Shown one piece after another: positions 10,754 to 22,289 of a DNA stretch of 64,000 nucleotides. The DNA comes from Pseudevernia furfuracea. Taxonomy: Eukaryota; Ascomycota; Lecanoromycetes; Lecanorales; Parmeliaceae. The stretch covers positions 1,922,001 to 1,986,000 of the forward strand of contig JAIUPT010000020.1 in the NCBI GenBank assembly GCA_022315425.1. Reading direction: 5' to 3'. How positions within the stretch are numbered: the stretch's first letter is position 1; the number at the start of each line of letters is the position of its first letter. The translations under genes were made by a program, and so were the position numbers. The notes under the pieces are model-generated. The model made no database searches and had not been told where the DNA came from. It worked only from the letters and a program-made list of their open reading frames with translations.

Positions 10754-11911
10754 CTAATCATCGTTGGCCGGCATGTGGACGAGGTAGGCCCGTATCCCAT
10801 GGTGTGCAGATATGGCTTGATGTGTCGCTCCGAAGACTTGTATTGAGGCTGGTAGAACGCCTACAAGGGAAAGACTCGTTTCCCTTGTTATCTGAATAGC
10901 AATTGGCCCGCCCGCATGCAGATAGTGCCTTAGCATCACCTCCCGCAAACCCAGCAGAAACAAAACCTGGCCGACATCGATGAGGATATGAAAGATCTGG
11001 TGGCTTGTCCCCTACAGACCTCAAAATTCCTGATTAGCTTGCCATCATTTACTCGGAGAATATTGGGAATAGTAAAAAGTCGACTCACCCAAAGGTCGAA
11101 AGTGTGTGGCCACCACTTCTCCAATATGTGCGTCAAATAGAAGAAAAGTGCTAGAAGATCTAACAGAACCATGGCCGCATCATGCGTAAGTGCAAACCCT
11201 TGCAAACCCTTCTTCCAGCCCTGACGCGAATTCATATGTACAGCGGATATGAGACCAGTACCGGCCAACGCGAAGATCATCATGGCTCTGTCGTGATATC
11301 AACTGTCAGGGCTAGTGCTATCTTGTTTGAGGAGGAGGGTAGAATGAGGACTACCTTCGTGGAGCAGCCCCTGGTCCGTCGATATCATCGCGCAGTAGGC
11401 GGTAAAAAACGAGGGCGGAACAGACAACGTAGAAGAAAATGTAAGACCCTTGTAAGGGAAGGTTGCCGTATAAACCAAAGTAAGCTGCCGACACATTGGT
11501 TCCGATGATGTCTGTATTCATCGGTATGCAACCACGGAATGCAGTTGTCTCTGACGTGCCAACTCTGCTGTGGTATAAGTTTTGAAACGAATGGGCGAGG
11601 AAGTCGAGAGTTTCGTAGTGCTTGGAGGAGCTTCGTTGCCGCCGCGGACCTCGAGACTCCAAGTCTACGACATCCTTCTTGTCTCCATCACTACCGACCA
11701 GCGTCACCTCTATCTTGAAATGCCGATAAGACTGCCAGTTCTTTTGACGCCCGTATGGACTCCATTTCCTTCGGTCACTGACATATCTCTCTTGGGTCCC
11801 ACTAATGGCCTCGTTGCAAAACGGATGAAGCAACACTCGATTCCCCAAAGTTGTTTGCATCACTACACTGATGGTGACGTGGCAACCTCTGCTTTGGCTT
11901 CGGTATGGCAT
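10754..11911 (-). CDS. PAQR family (adiponectin receptor/hemolysin III, IZH-like) membrane protein
   Basis: Three exons on the minus strand: about 11911..11355, 11287..11089 and 11011..10754. The introns are 67 nt (phase 2) and 77 nt (phase 0). Splicing joins FDLW to GTSHQIFHILID, giving the FDxWGxSHQIFH signature typical of PAQR proteins; residues near His256 and His260 are the expected C-terminal zinc ligands. Upstream, SFQNLYHSR matches the N-terminal Ser/His motif, and LAGTGLISAVHM matches the usual GLSGxxPxxH segment. Membrane segments are visible around YIFFYVVCSALVFY, MMIFALAGTGLISAV, MVLLDLLALFFYLTHIL and IDVGQVLFLLGL. In yeast and animals this family acts in membranes in lipid, zinc and hormone-type signalling. 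The first two membrane helices are not visible: the first 105 residues from this ATG are polar and unlike the family. Either upstream exons are missing from the model or the gene is 5'-truncated. Exons 2-3 are secure; the start is not. Confidence 0.72.
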
Positions 11912-12348
11912 TTAAGGTAGCACAACAGGCGTGTGCTCGATTGCTTGGCGCAGAATTTCAACCAGTAGGCCTGTGCCAGTCAGCTCTATATAAATAAATA
12001 AACGGAAAGGTGCGAAGGAATATGAAGGAAAAAGGTGGGCTCTTACTGAACACTAGAAGCCACCCGAAAATGACTCGCGGTGCCATTGTCCTTGCCTAAA
12101 TACAGACTGATTCGTGTTCAAAGGTGCTGGGCGGAGCTGTGTGGTGGCCTTAAGGGCCTTGGCCAATCAGGACAGGTGGGTATCCGTCATCATATACGCT
12201 TTTGGTGAAATAGGGGGGGGGGGCTAATATCCCGCAAGACAGTCTCTTTTCCCCTCTCTTGCACTGTCAAATTAAAGCTTCAACTTGCTAAGAACTCCGC
12301 GGCGGCAATCTTTGAGATTTTACGCAATCGCTGTACGAGATAGCGGAA
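11912..12348. other. Divergent intergenic region
   Basis: Lies between the minus-strand PAQR gene and the plus-strand F-box-like gene. A possible small minus-strand exon pair occurs here: an ATG near 12078, a GTAAGA donor near 12046, and a short open stretch after the CACAG near 11970 that ends in TAA. It may be an upstream exon of the PAQR gene or noise. A G-run is present near 12215. Confidence 0.3.
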
Positions 12349-13638
12349 ATGGCACTGCTTGAAGAGGGGGTTACGGACGGCGTTTCTTCGCACAATCACA
12401 ACTTCATCCCGCACGCAGAAGGATCAGCAAGAAGAATGGCCTTCACGTAAACGAGACCTCTCCGTTCTACAAGAGTGCTCATGCTGACATCTACCAGCCT
12501 TTTCCTAACCACGTGGAACCTCTGCCCTCCAGAGATCAAGCTGATGATCCTGGGTTTCATGGACCTCGTCGACCTGTACCACTTCGGCAGTATCGACCCA
12601 GCGGTCCGTTATTTCTGCAAGTGTCGTGAGAAGGCCATGACCATACTCTTCATTGAGCGTCTCCAAGGATACCGGCCTCCAACATATTCCGGAGACGACG
12701 TAATGTCGTACTTTCCATCACTCTACGTATTCGTCCGCAGAATCTGCCTACCACGCCTTACACCAACCTCGCTCCCTTTTCGAACTCTTTTTCTCATGCA
12801 TCGCCGCTTCCACATCGCTACAGCTCTTGCCTACAAAATGGCAGGACCGGGACCTTTAAATTACGAAGAGGAGAGAGTGAAGCTCACCAACGAACTTACG
12901 CCAGGTGTCATATTGCTGTGCGAGTTTTTCGAGACGTACCGCGCAGAACTAGCCAAATTCGTCACCAATCCTGCCAACGCCAGCTACTTCAGCAATACCA
13001 GCCCAGCGATAGCCCGCAGGCGCTTACAGAACGTGCAAATCGAACGCGCAATCCTCGCCAACGGCTATCAATTTCCAGCCATCCATCTCCTCTACGCTAC
13101 TTACCTCTGGCTCATCGAACTGCTCAATACCAGCTTTCAACTCATCAATCTCCGAAACAACTTTGGTCCTTATCCCCGTGTCTTCGGCTGTGTCCGCACA
13201 TACCACGACATGTTTCTTTTCGGCGGGCTCGAAACGGTCTTTGCCGGCCTCGGGACCAAGATTGCCGGCCCCATCGATCGACACCATGTCGCCGCCTCTC
13301 GCCTCTGTACGGCTGTCAGTGCTCGCCTCCCGGCCTGTTTCACACCCCTCGACCTGCCTGCTTCGGACCTGGTCCCTGTACTTGAGGCGTCTACGGTGGC
13401 GAAGATGAAGAGGATGCTAAAGGGTCATCACCGGGGTGATCGGAGCTTTCTCTGTCCTGCCAACGCGGCGTATTTTGGCCTTCCGACCGCAGGGACTCCG
13501 CTCCACGAGGAGGGGCTCAGGAGCGAACTTATGAGGTTCACGAGTGCGGCTAATTGGGCGGAGATCGACTTGGTGAAGGAGGAAAGGGAGGAAGGGAAGG
13601 GAGTATGTGGTGGTGGGCTGGTAGGAGGAGGTATGTAG
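12349..13638 (+). CDS. F-box-like protein, paralogue A
   Basis: Exons 12349..12446 and 12498..13638 are joined by a 51-nt phase-2 intron (GTAAAC donor, GCTGACATCTACCAG branch and acceptor). The product is about 412 residues. Right after the intron comes WNLCPPEIKLMILGFMDLVD, which resembles an F-box (LPxEIxxxIL pattern) that would bind Skp1 in an SCF ubiquitin ligase. The rest matches two other proteins in this window by ordered short motifs: FHIATALAYKMA, LCEFFETYRAELAKF and FLFGGLETV. The intron has the same phase and position in all three. No WD40, LRR or Kelch repeats are visible, so the target-binding part belongs to an unnamed divergent family. The C-terminus (KGVCGGGLVGGGM) is Gly-rich and differs from the YxGxEPxLxR ending of the other two. 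A satellite array starts about 220 bp downstream. Confidence 0.72.
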
Positions 13639-13859
13639 GGGGTTCTGGTGTTTTTCGAGGGCTGGGGGATGGATGGATGGATAGATAGGGGGGGAAGTTG
13701 TTGTATTCAAGACGTGCCTTTCAATCAAAGATCATTTATTTCTCTTACTTGCACATCAATTCAATGCCTGCCTCTGATGGACTACCACCTCACCGACACC
13801 GAATACTCCTACCAATGCTGGCCACAGACTTCCCCTCCCTCATGCCTCTATATTATCAC

Positions 13860-15370
13860 CCCATGGGCACTATTCGACCTTGCCGCACATCTGAAGTCGC
13901 CAGCTCAAAGACCATCTCCCTCCCTTTCTTCCATTCCTATTCCCCCATGGAAGGGAACAATTCCGCTTTGCGCACATCTGTAGTGGCCACCACTGACCAC
14001 TGACCATTCGCCATTACCATTCACCAAACGGCACCCTTCTAAAGCTGCTCAAAGACAATCTTCCTTCCTTCCTTCCTTCCTTCCATTCCTATTCCCCCAT
14101 GGGAACGATCCCGCTTTGCGCACATCTGCAGTGGCCACCATTGCTTCCGTTCACAGAGTTAGCAAGAAAGCGTCCCTCTTTGCCGAATAAACCGTCTCTC
14201 CACCAGAAGTTGCCGTCGCGCTTTGCGTACATCTGTAGTGGCTACCATTGTCCGTTTGACCAAAGCCTTTTCGCTCACGTACAACAAACAGAACCGCTGA
14301 GAACATTCCTTTTTGGTTGAACGACTTCTGTCTTTCGCATAAGCGTTATCCCGACTTGACGTACACGAACATCTGTAGCGGCCACCATTGGCCGTTGACG
14401 TGGAATTTTCTTCCTTGCTGAGTAAACCGTCTGTTCTCAAGAGTGCTCTTGCGCTGGGTGCATGTATGTAGTATTGCTCCATCTCGCTTCTCACACACTT
14501 AGAGGGGCCACCATTGCCCATTGATTGAAGCCTTTTGATCATATAACAGACGCGCTGTGAAACCTCTTTTCATGTCGAATAACTTTGTCTTGCCTGAGAG
14601 TGTTATCCCGCTTGGCGCACATAGGAAGTGGCCACCATTGGTCGTTTATTGGAACCCCTTCGGCCATGTAGGCAGTATAAGAAACTCCTTTCCTGTTGAG
14701 TACACTGTCTTTCTCAGGAGTGTCATCCCGCTTGGCGCACCTAGGAAGTGGCCACTATTGCCCCCGGGCGCTTTGCACTCATCTTCAGTGGCCACCATCG
14801 CCTATTCCTCCAAAACCCCCTTCGCCCACACGGCCGCTCAAGAAATTTCCTCCTTATTGTGTAGATGGTCTTTCTTAGGAGTGTCATCCCGCTTCGCGCA
14901 CATTTGAAGTGGCCACCCGTGGCCCTTGACCATTGATCGTATTCCCTTCGCCACGTAGGCGTTGTAAGAAACTCCTCTTTTTGTTGAGTACAGTGTCTTT
15001 CTGTCAGAATGCCATCGCGCTTGATGCACATTCGTGTTGGCTACCACAGGCCGTTCACTAAACCGCCTTCGCTCACAGAGTGTGAAAACGTTCCTTTCTG
15101 TTGAGTATAATTTCTTTCCGATGGGCATTATCGCTTGAGAAAACTTCTGTAGTGGCTACCATTGCCCCGTCGCGCTTGGCACACATCTGGAGAGGCCACC
15201 ATTAGCCGTGTACATATTGGTCGGACGGGCCCTTGGTAGACGAGCAGAGAAGGAGCGGAAGATGGAGGATTTGGTACTTGGGGAACCACATTCGTGGTGG
15301 CCACCATTGACCGTTCACTAAACTCCCCTTCGACCACGTTGGCGCTATAAGAAGCTTCTTCTCTGCTGAG
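13860..15370. repeat. Degenerate satellite array, about 13 units of roughly 120 bp
   Basis: A core of the type CGCACATCTGTAGTGGCCAC followed by CATTG recurs near 13970, 14115, 14220, 14355, 14490, 14615, 14730, 14772, 14893, 15022, 15140, 15180 and 15295. Between cores there is a second conserved stretch, AAACTCCTTTCTGTTGAGTA, then GTCTTTCTCAGGAGTGTTAT. Most spacings are 105-150 bp; two are about 42 bp. A CCTTCC microsatellite sits at about 14065-14090. Short frames here on both strands are repeat products. Confidence 0.85.
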
Positions 15371-16011
15371 GACATGGTAGTTTGATGGAATTTCAGAGGC
15401 TTGCAAGGCCAGATTGGAGACACATCCATCTTCAAAATCACAAAATGGTGCATAAGACTCGAGCCTATTTCCTGGATGTCGCCTAGTTGAAGTTGGGAGC
15501 GCTCAGTGGTTCCCAAATTCATGGCTTCTTTTATTCCACGGCGGAACCATGCGAGACACTGTCGTGCGTCATGTGCTTCGAAATTAATCGAACATTGGTA
15601 GTGGGGCTTTGAATCGTGCGGATTGATATTTGGTTGTTGGAAGGAAATGTTTGCAATTTGAGAGCAAGAGATGAGATTGTGGTGGCTGCCGTTGACTGCC
15701 TGGAGTTTGACAAATGAAAGTGAACTCGTTGCAGCGGCTGTAGAAGAAGGTGGAGGCTCAGGAGTAGGTAGACTCCGTGGCATCTGAGGTCTGTGTCCTT
15801 TTTTGTGTTCCAGTCCTTTTGATGACGATGCATCTAAGGACCAGGGAATCGTTTTTTTTTTGGGCGAGTGCGTCCATTCGAAAAGAACGGCGGCATCAGC
15901 GCGAGTGTCCTCAGCTGCTGCGCGCAGTGGTAGGTCCAGTCGGGGATATGTACCGCTAGCTGTCACATTTTTCTTGGGGCATGTTTCAGTCCGGAGCCCA
16001 AACGTGGACAA
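15202..16011 (-). CDS. Hypothetical protein running into the satellite
   Basis: The minus-strand frame encodes 269 residues from an ATG at 16011. The middle (about residues 135-205) has globular-looking sequence including EAHDARQCLAWFRRGIKEAM and LQLGDIQEIGSSLMHHFVIL, while the N-terminal part is low-complexity with a Pro/Ser run. The last 60 or so residues are encoded by satellite sequence (15202-15370), so the original C-terminus may have been replaced by repeat DNA. No domain is recognised. Upstream minus-strand frames at 16232-16552 and 16540-17034 could be further exons, but I could not join them convincingly. Confidence 0.38.
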   Translation of the reverse strand: MSTFGLRTETCPKKNVTASGTYPRLDLPLRAAAEDTRADAAVLFEWTHSPKKKTIPWSLDASSSKGLEHKKGHRPQMPRSLPTPEPPPSSTAAATSSLSFVKLQAVNGSHHNLISCSQIANISFQQPNINPHDSKPHYQCSINFEAHDARQCLAWFRRGIKEAMNLGTTERSQLQLGDIQEIGSSLMHHFVILKMDVSPIWPCKPLKFHQTTMSSAEKKLLIAPTWSKGSLVNGQWWPPRMWFPKYQILHLPLLLCSSTKGPSDQYVHG

Positions 16012-16539
16012 GGTGAACTCGATGAATCTTGTTTGTAACGAGTACTAGGCCATGGTCGGGGTTAGCAGTGTTTCGTTGGGATGCGAGATCATCAGCGGAA
16101 GCGAGCTCATTCCTCTCTGTCCTATCACTCCAAAATGAATAACAGCCTACTTGACACCCTGGGCCTCTCGGGCGCCAGTCTTGTCTTCTCACCTTACCCT
16201 CTGGCATCTTCAGGGCAAAGTGCCTAAACAATCACCCTGGCCGTGTCAAAATTGCTCGAGAATGACTCTCTGTCAAAGCTAATCTCAGAAACGACATGCT
16301 TGAATGCTGCGGCGCGACGAGGGTCCACAATGTTCCTTGCTTATTGAAGGTGGAGAATAGCGGTGGTTGATGAAGAAGCAAGGAAGAATCGGTCACAAGG
16401 TGACCTTGTTCTGCCTGCAAAACCCCTGTCATAATTGTCTCGGCGCATGTTCTTTTCGTGCACCAACACAGTTGCAGGAGACTTGTCCCGCGGAGTCTCA
16501 ATTGGATGCTGTGAGATTTGAAGGCCTTCCTCTGAAGAT

Positions 16540-17034
16540 CTAGTCCTCCCATTCTTGCCGAAAATGCGTGATCGATTTATCCAGAGAGGGATGTAGCTTT
16601 TGTCCTGCGTTGGAGTGGGCGGCAGAGTAGACGATGCGAAGGAGGACGCGCCGTTGAGGCTGTTGAGGGGAACTAGTCATCCACCTTTCGGAAGAGGATG
16701 TCTGCGTGTGCGCTAATGTGCTGAGTTGCGGTGCGTAATGACTGACGTAGACAGCACGATGACCCATTAGATGAAGCTCTCCCAAAAGCCTCATGAATCC
16801 ATTCTTTGTTTCATCATAAGGCCTATATTTGTGAATGGCTCGTTGGAGGAGCGGAGGTTTCGCAGCGTGTGTTCCGGGCGCATCAACGCCACACTCTGGC
16901 ACCTTGATGTTGGAGGCGCCACTCGTTGGGGGAGGTGGTGAGCAGGTTTGCTGGGCGTCATCGGTTTGTAGGTAGTAAGCCAGACGAGAGCGGTCTGGTG
17001 GCGTGCTTCCCGCTCGTTTCCATTCCAAGCACAA
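16540..17034 (-). CDS. Hypothetical protein, possible exon of the neighbouring minus-strand gene
   Basis: A 164-residue open frame on the minus strand. It has a Pro/Ser-rich N-terminal part and a plausible helical part around NGFMRLLGELHLMGHRAVYV. No domain or signal peptide is recognised. It lies 0.5 kb upstream of the other hypothetical minus-strand gene. Weak evidence: open frame and composition only. Confidence 0.28.
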   Translation of the reverse strand: MCLEWKRAGSTPPDRSRLAYYLQTDDAQQTCSPPPPTSGASNIKVPECGVDAPGTHAAKPPLLQRAIHKYRPYDETKNGFMRLLGELHLMGHRAVYVSHYAPQLSTLAHTQTSSSERWMTSSPQQPQRRVLLRIVYSAAHSNAGQKLHPSLDKSITHFRQEWED

Positions 17035-17821
17035 TCTTACACGGCTCGATCATGGGGCCGACTTAGGTCTCCGCGTCGGTAAGTGCGGCTTGTATCTGGT
17101 AGTATCGACCATCGTTATTCACTTCTCCGGGCTAGAAGGAGTCAGCTTCAGGTCGATATGAGAGGACGGTAGTGAGTAGATAGATCATACATCTACAGAC
17201 AACGCCGTCATTTCTCTTTGCTCACGATGTGCCAGTAGTTCTCGACGCTGCGTTGCCATCACCTTTGTGTTCTATTTAAAGCCAAGATCCTTTTCGAGTT
17301 TCGATTGCTGACCGGCAACCTGACTCATAGCTTTCATTTGCCATTCCAAGAGCCCTTCCGATCAGCAACCGATCCGCGAATGCTAAGCATGCGAAACGTC
17401 AATGTTTTCGTACCGAAACACAGTCTGCGTTCCTAGAAGCGCAAACATCACATCGCTCCAACATGCGGCCATTGTCGTCAAACTTTGCGTTGCAGGACTC
17501 AGATTTGTGCTCGAAGGCACGGCGTAAGCAACGACAACAGGAATCCACCAGGAGATCCTCCACGCGAGTGAAGGAACGGGCGGCGAACTGGCATTTTATC
17601 TCTTCTCGAGGGCGACTCGCGGTAAGACGACAGTGAATTTTGTTTTCTCGTTGGAAGTGTGCAAGGCGTATAATGTTGGGAAATGATGATTGTATACTTT
17701 GTTCTTTGCATTCGAGTCAAGCCCAAGGCCGCGACCGAGAGGAATTGGGCCACTGTAGTGTAGCATGTAGGCGGGCAAAGGAGCGCTGATTTGTTCATCT
17801 TTATGGGGGTTGATTCTTGGT
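17035..17821. other. Intergenic, no supported gene
   Basis: Short overlapping minus-strand frames (17499-17825) have no recognised feature. Confidence 0.35.
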
Positions 17822-18984
17822 TCATAAGCTTATGATGGTAGTATGCTCGACTTCGATGGCGGATGTAGGGGCCTGATAGCTTGAAATGTCAGTATTAAAT
17901 AGCTGTGGGCGGATTTCTGATGGCAGATGGAGAGGGCCAAATAGGGTAGTGTACGTGTAAGCGTTCACTCTCATCATGGTATCGGTCATGTAGATGTCAG
18001 GCGCCTCATCGAGGTTGATGTCTTGAGCTGGGATAGCACCATCCGTTTGTTCTTGGGAGTGATCTTTAGGCGTAGCATCGAGGTTGGTGTCTTGCGCTGG
18101 GGCAGAATCATTACTCTGCTTCGAAATATCCGCTGGATGTCCGCTGGGTATCTTTGGACCATGATGTTCGGGTTGCTTATCTAGCTTATTGAATTGGGGC
18201 TGAGCATTGTTGCGTTGCGAAGAAGCCTTAGAGGAATGGAAGGTTCGCATTGGAAAAAAGCCAGGAGATTTCTTCTTTGGGGGTTCTTCAGACGTGAATT
18301 GGTCTTTTGTGCCGTCGACCTCTTGGTCTTTGGTCTCTTTGACTTTTTTTTCGTTGTAATCTTCAGCTTTGCTCGCCGTAGCTTGATACTGCAGCATAGA
18401 TCTTTGCTCTAGACCAAGCGCATGAGCACGGACGACCATGCACTTGGACTCTTGGAGCTTCTCGATTGCGCTCTCGGTGGTGCTGTTTTGGTTAGGCCTT
18501 GCTGTAGTGACTCAAGACACAGAGCTCTTGGACATTGTCCATGGTCTCTTCAAGGTTCTGAAAAAGCATTGCCCGAGTCGACAGATCTGGGATAGAATAG
18601 GTCGTGAGTAACGACACTGCCCTGTGACTATCACGTTCACTCACTGTCTCTTGGGACTCCATCTCACCTTCAAGCTCTTGCTCAGATTCGAGACCATGAG
18701 CTCGGGCAGCGATGTTTGACAACCGCACCAGACTTGGGACTTGGATACCATCTTGCTCCTTCATACGTGTTGTAGGTGTGTTGTCTGAAGGATGACGAGC
18801 TTGGTTGCGCTGTGAGCGGAGACCGTGGAGCTGATGTGTGGAGTGTGGATGCCGTCGTCAGTGTCGATGGCTTCAACTTGGGAGGTCGTGTCCATCTGGG
18901 CGACTCTGCGTATGAAAACTGTTTTGTTTGCCTGCAAAGGATCTTTGAGGGTAGATAGGTAGGCATGCTGAATGACTCAATCAT
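17822..18984 (-). CDS. Hypothetical charged low-complexity protein, exon structure unresolved
   Basis: Three minus-strand frames (17822-18439, 18492-18764, 18682-18984) look coding by composition. The first contains Lys/Glu-rich sequence and a short internal repeat (PAQDTNLDATP and PAQDINLDEAP). The second has a Glu-rich helix (ESEQELEGEMESQETVSERD). Both contain a similar ARAHGLE or RAHALGLE stretch, hinting at an old duplication. A stop separates frames 1 and 2, and I found no splice pair of credible length, so this is either a multi-exon gene I cannot resolve or a decaying one. A further minus-strand frame at 18981-19256 may belong to it. No known domain. Confidence 0.3.
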
Positions 18985-19769
18985 TTGCTTCTTGCTGTTG
19001 TGGTTCTGGTCATCAGGCTACAACAAGAAGGATGTGAGCTTAACTCTCCGGTAAACTCTTGATTCATAGTCATGGCTAACTCAAAGATTACGGTGGAATT
19101 AGGACCGTGAGCCTGTTGGGGGAAAGCTGTATAGGAGAAGTCATTAAAGAATTGGCTATGCTGAAGATTGTTGACGTTGTCCAGTCTGGTAGTAGAATTT
19201 GCATAATGGGCCTGCTGCCGAAAATTTCCGAAAATTTCCGCCATGATGATTACCACTAGTCCTGCGAGTAGGTTTGAGACCGCCTTGCCTTTACATACAG
19301 CTAAATCTTAAGGTAGGCGAGAGAACCCAAACAGGCTTTCACTTCAAACTGGTGAAGCAAGCAGGGATGAGATCCAATCAAGTGGCATATGTAATCCAGC
19401 TAAGCTATTTCCAATCGATTGATATGGCAGGTAACAGTCATTTGATACAACGAGAATACAAGGATGTAGAGTCAGAGAAACTAATCTCGCCAGGCATAAA
19501 TCCCAAAACGCTAGCCGAATCTCAGTTAGAGATCAACCCCTCAATATGACTGTGCATACTAGAAAAGCATAGAAGCCATGCTTGTATATACTAGAAGGAT
19601 GTAGAAGCCAAGACAAGATATTATTTGTATGTATAAATAAGACGGGTATGTGCATGGAGGATGGAAAGTGGGGAGAGGGAGGGAGAAGGAGAGGGGTTAA
19701 ATACCCTAGAATGCCGCCGATCCCGTCGATCTCTTGCCTTCATCGTGTAGGTCTTCTAATAAATGTCTC

Positions 19770-20030
19770 CATTCATTCCTAGACTTCATCGTCGAACGAA
19801 TTGCTACATACCCCATCCACCCCGTACTTCACCGTCCAACGAATGATCACCTACCCCATTCATCCCTGGACTTTGTCATCCAACGAATTATCATCTACCC
19901 CCATTCATCTCTAGACTTCATCATCAGTCAATTCATCACCTACCCTCTCATCCACAGACTTCATTATCGGTCGAATTATTATGCACTCTTCTCATCCGCA
20001 GACTCCAACATCGATCGAACTCTTACAGTC
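19770..20030. repeat. Minisatellite, about 6 units of 42-45 bp
   Basis: The core GACTTCATCNTCNAACGAAT recurs near 19782, 19827, 19869, 19914, 19958 and 20002, separated by CATCCAC/CATTCATC and CCTACCCC-type sequence. In one plus-strand frame it reads as repeated SLDFVIQRI-like peptides, probably incidental. Confidence 0.8.
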
Positions 20031-20397
20031 TTAGTGCATTCACAGACTGCCAAGGCCTACACGCTCGGTCTTCTTCATTTGATGGGGATATGGAAGGATT
20101 TTGCAGCCTTAGAAAATGTACAGAGTTTGCGTGGTCATGATGTCTATGTAACAAGAAATTTACAAAAGTTGAAGCGGCAAGGGGTGTCTTGACCTAGAAG
20201 CGTTAGACTAGCCGTTAGATTAGCCGAAATGCTTCCTCGTCCGTACTTCCACACCCTACCTAGTTGTCGATCCAATACGTGACAGTAAAGACTTGGAATG
20301 CTTGGTGTAAAGAAAATGCTAGCCTCAGCTACCACTGACCATGAGTGCCGAGGATAGGTACCATGCTTCACAAAGCGCCCGACAGTCCGCCCTCCAC

Positions 20398-20535
20398 TTC
20401 TGGACTACTCAGGTAGTCTGGACCAGTTCATGGACTACTAGTCCGGAACAGTCCAGTTATTCTGTTAGTACCTGAGTCCTGGACTGGTACAGGCGTCTGG
20501 ACGGACTAGTCCAGACCACTAGTTCTAATAGTCCT
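20398..20535. repeat. Cluster of short palindromes built from GTCTGGAC/CTAGTCCAG
   Basis: Repeated GTCTGGAC, TAGTCC and GTCCAG units in both orientations. A clear hairpin has arms at 20495-20502 and 20509-20516 and a 6-nt loop. Related palindromes occur at 42.8-42.9, 43.5 and 44.8 kb in this window. Confidence 0.6.
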
Positions 20536-20799
20536 GTGATGGATTTCGAAGTCCTTCAAAGAGAAAAAAAAAGGAAAGAAAGGAAAGGTATTTCATGGAA
20601 TGATTTGAAGTCTTTCATATGTTTGATTGCTTTTCTTTGTCTATGCGATGAGGATACCAGAACAACTTCCTGCCATCTGTTGCCTTGATTCAATTCTATG
20701 CCACTCCTCACTTCTTTCAATTCCCAAACAGCCCAAGTCTCGACAACTCTCTGCATGCTGATTAGTATAAGCTGAAGAGTATTGGAGTTAAGAACACCA

Positions 20800-21330
20800 G
20801 ATCGCTTACCGATAGATCCGCCTGCAGATGTGAGTCCAGCTGCAGTGCTCAAATGACTGGTAAAGTAAGATTGAAGGACCAGGGTTCCAGCAAAGTAGGA
20901 TTGAAGGACCAGGATTCCAGCTCCAAAGGCCATACCCATTTCCGTGCCAGTCAAGATTCCTTGGACTAGCAACAGTGACCAGGATTTGTGACACTAGCTG
21001 ATACACGAGATCGAAGTCTATGTTATGGCACAGCCTCCGTTGAAGCATGCACGACAGTAGTCTTTGTTGGTAAAAGGACTAACCCCGATGCTCATGAAAA
21101 AGAGAAAGAATATCTGGAAGCTGCCAATCCATGCAATGGTAGCCGGAGATTCATTAGGAAGAAGAACGGCTTCGTCATAGGCCTGAAAGACACCGTATCC
21201 GTCGACAACAAGCAAATCCATCGTATCGACATTTGGATGGACCATCAGCGACAAGCGAGTGTACTGCGCTTTGAGAGGCGCCGATTGGGTCGCAGCCGTT
21301 TCTTTGCTTGTCGCTTCATTGCTCTTTGCT
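20800..21330 (-). pseudogene. MFS (monocarboxylate-type) transporter relic
   Basis: Minus-strand fragments in shifting frames match the order of a fungal MCT-like MFS transporter. First come YGVFQAYDEAVLLPNESPA and IAWIGSFQIFFLFF (TM1-TM2 region), then LVQGILTGTEMGMAFGAGIL and SYFTSHLSTAAGLTSAGGSIG (TM4-TM5 region). A short in-frame tandem duplication, LVLQSYFAGTLVLQSYF, interrupts TM4. Frames change between the parts and no full-length reading exists, so this is a broken fragment covering roughly the first third of a transporter. It is followed along the same strand by other gene fragments. Confidence 0.6.
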
Positions 21331-21939
21331 GACGTTGCTGTAGGGAGTAATTATTCATCACTCGATCCTGGACACGTGGTCTTGAAAGCTTCTGGCCCAG
21401 CCGCGTTCTGCTTCTGCGTTGGCTGCTCCGAGAGACAGGCGTACCGATGGGTATCTTCCCCTCCTAACGCCACATGTGAAGAGAAAAAACTCAAGAAATC
21501 CGCCTCGTGTTCACGTCTCTTGACGGGTATCTACCCCGTCGTGCTAGCCACTTAACGACCCATTGCCGTAGGCAAATGGGTAGTTGGAGAAGTAGGATGC
21601 CCCAACAGTGTCCACACAGTAGCCCCCGCCGGAGGGCCCGATATGTGGGCAGTGGACCTCCGGACGAAGTGGCACCAAGTTCTGATGCACCATACGGCAG
21701 AGCAGGGAATTACGGCCTATTACCCAAGTTAGTATCAGTTCGACAGGGAAGAAACCCGCGGAATACGTACCAAGCTCGCACGCTTCCCAGAAACCTCCCT
21801 GTTCTGTATATTTTTATATATATAATGGGGGTCCAGTGATTGTGGCACATTGACACCCCCATCATAATTGACATAAACCCCAAAAGTATTTGTGGTATCC
21901 GTTTTTTTTGACGAAACTTGGGGATGATCCGCGATTCTT

Positions 21940-22090
21940 GCAACATGATCTCAGGTATGGTGGTTTGGATCCAAAAGACGCCGTCGCTGCAGCGCCACAC
22001 GATGATGTTGGCAGCTTTCAGATCTCTGCGAATTATCCCGGCATTCTGAATCTGATGATGATCCGTAGGCGGAGATGTCGAAGGGCGCAT
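21940..22090 (-). pseudogene. Protein kinase catalytic-loop fragment
   Basis: The minus strand encodes NAGIIRRDLKAANIIV. This matches the kinase catalytic loop IIHRDLKxxNIIV with the His of HRD replaced by Arg. No glycine loop, VAIK or DFG motif is found nearby in a compatible frame. It is a short isolated fragment inside the cluster of gene relics. Confidence 0.55.
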
Positions 22091-22289
22091 CCAAAGGCGT
22101 GGACTCTCTCATCCGCATGATCTGGCAACTCCTCAGGCCCCAGATTGAAAGCTCATTTGCGAGCAATGAATTGAGAGGATCGTATCCGCAGGCTCCAGAA
22201 ATGGCATTTCAAAGGCCCAATGTTAGATGGAAAATGAAAATTTGCGGGCATCAAGAAAAATCCCATCCTAGAATGGTACCCGTTGGTCC

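Noticed and set aside
13860..15370. CRISPR-like pattern of repeats with spacers
   Set aside because: The genome is eukaryotic, the repeats are degenerate and the between-repeat sequence is itself repeated, so it is a satellite.
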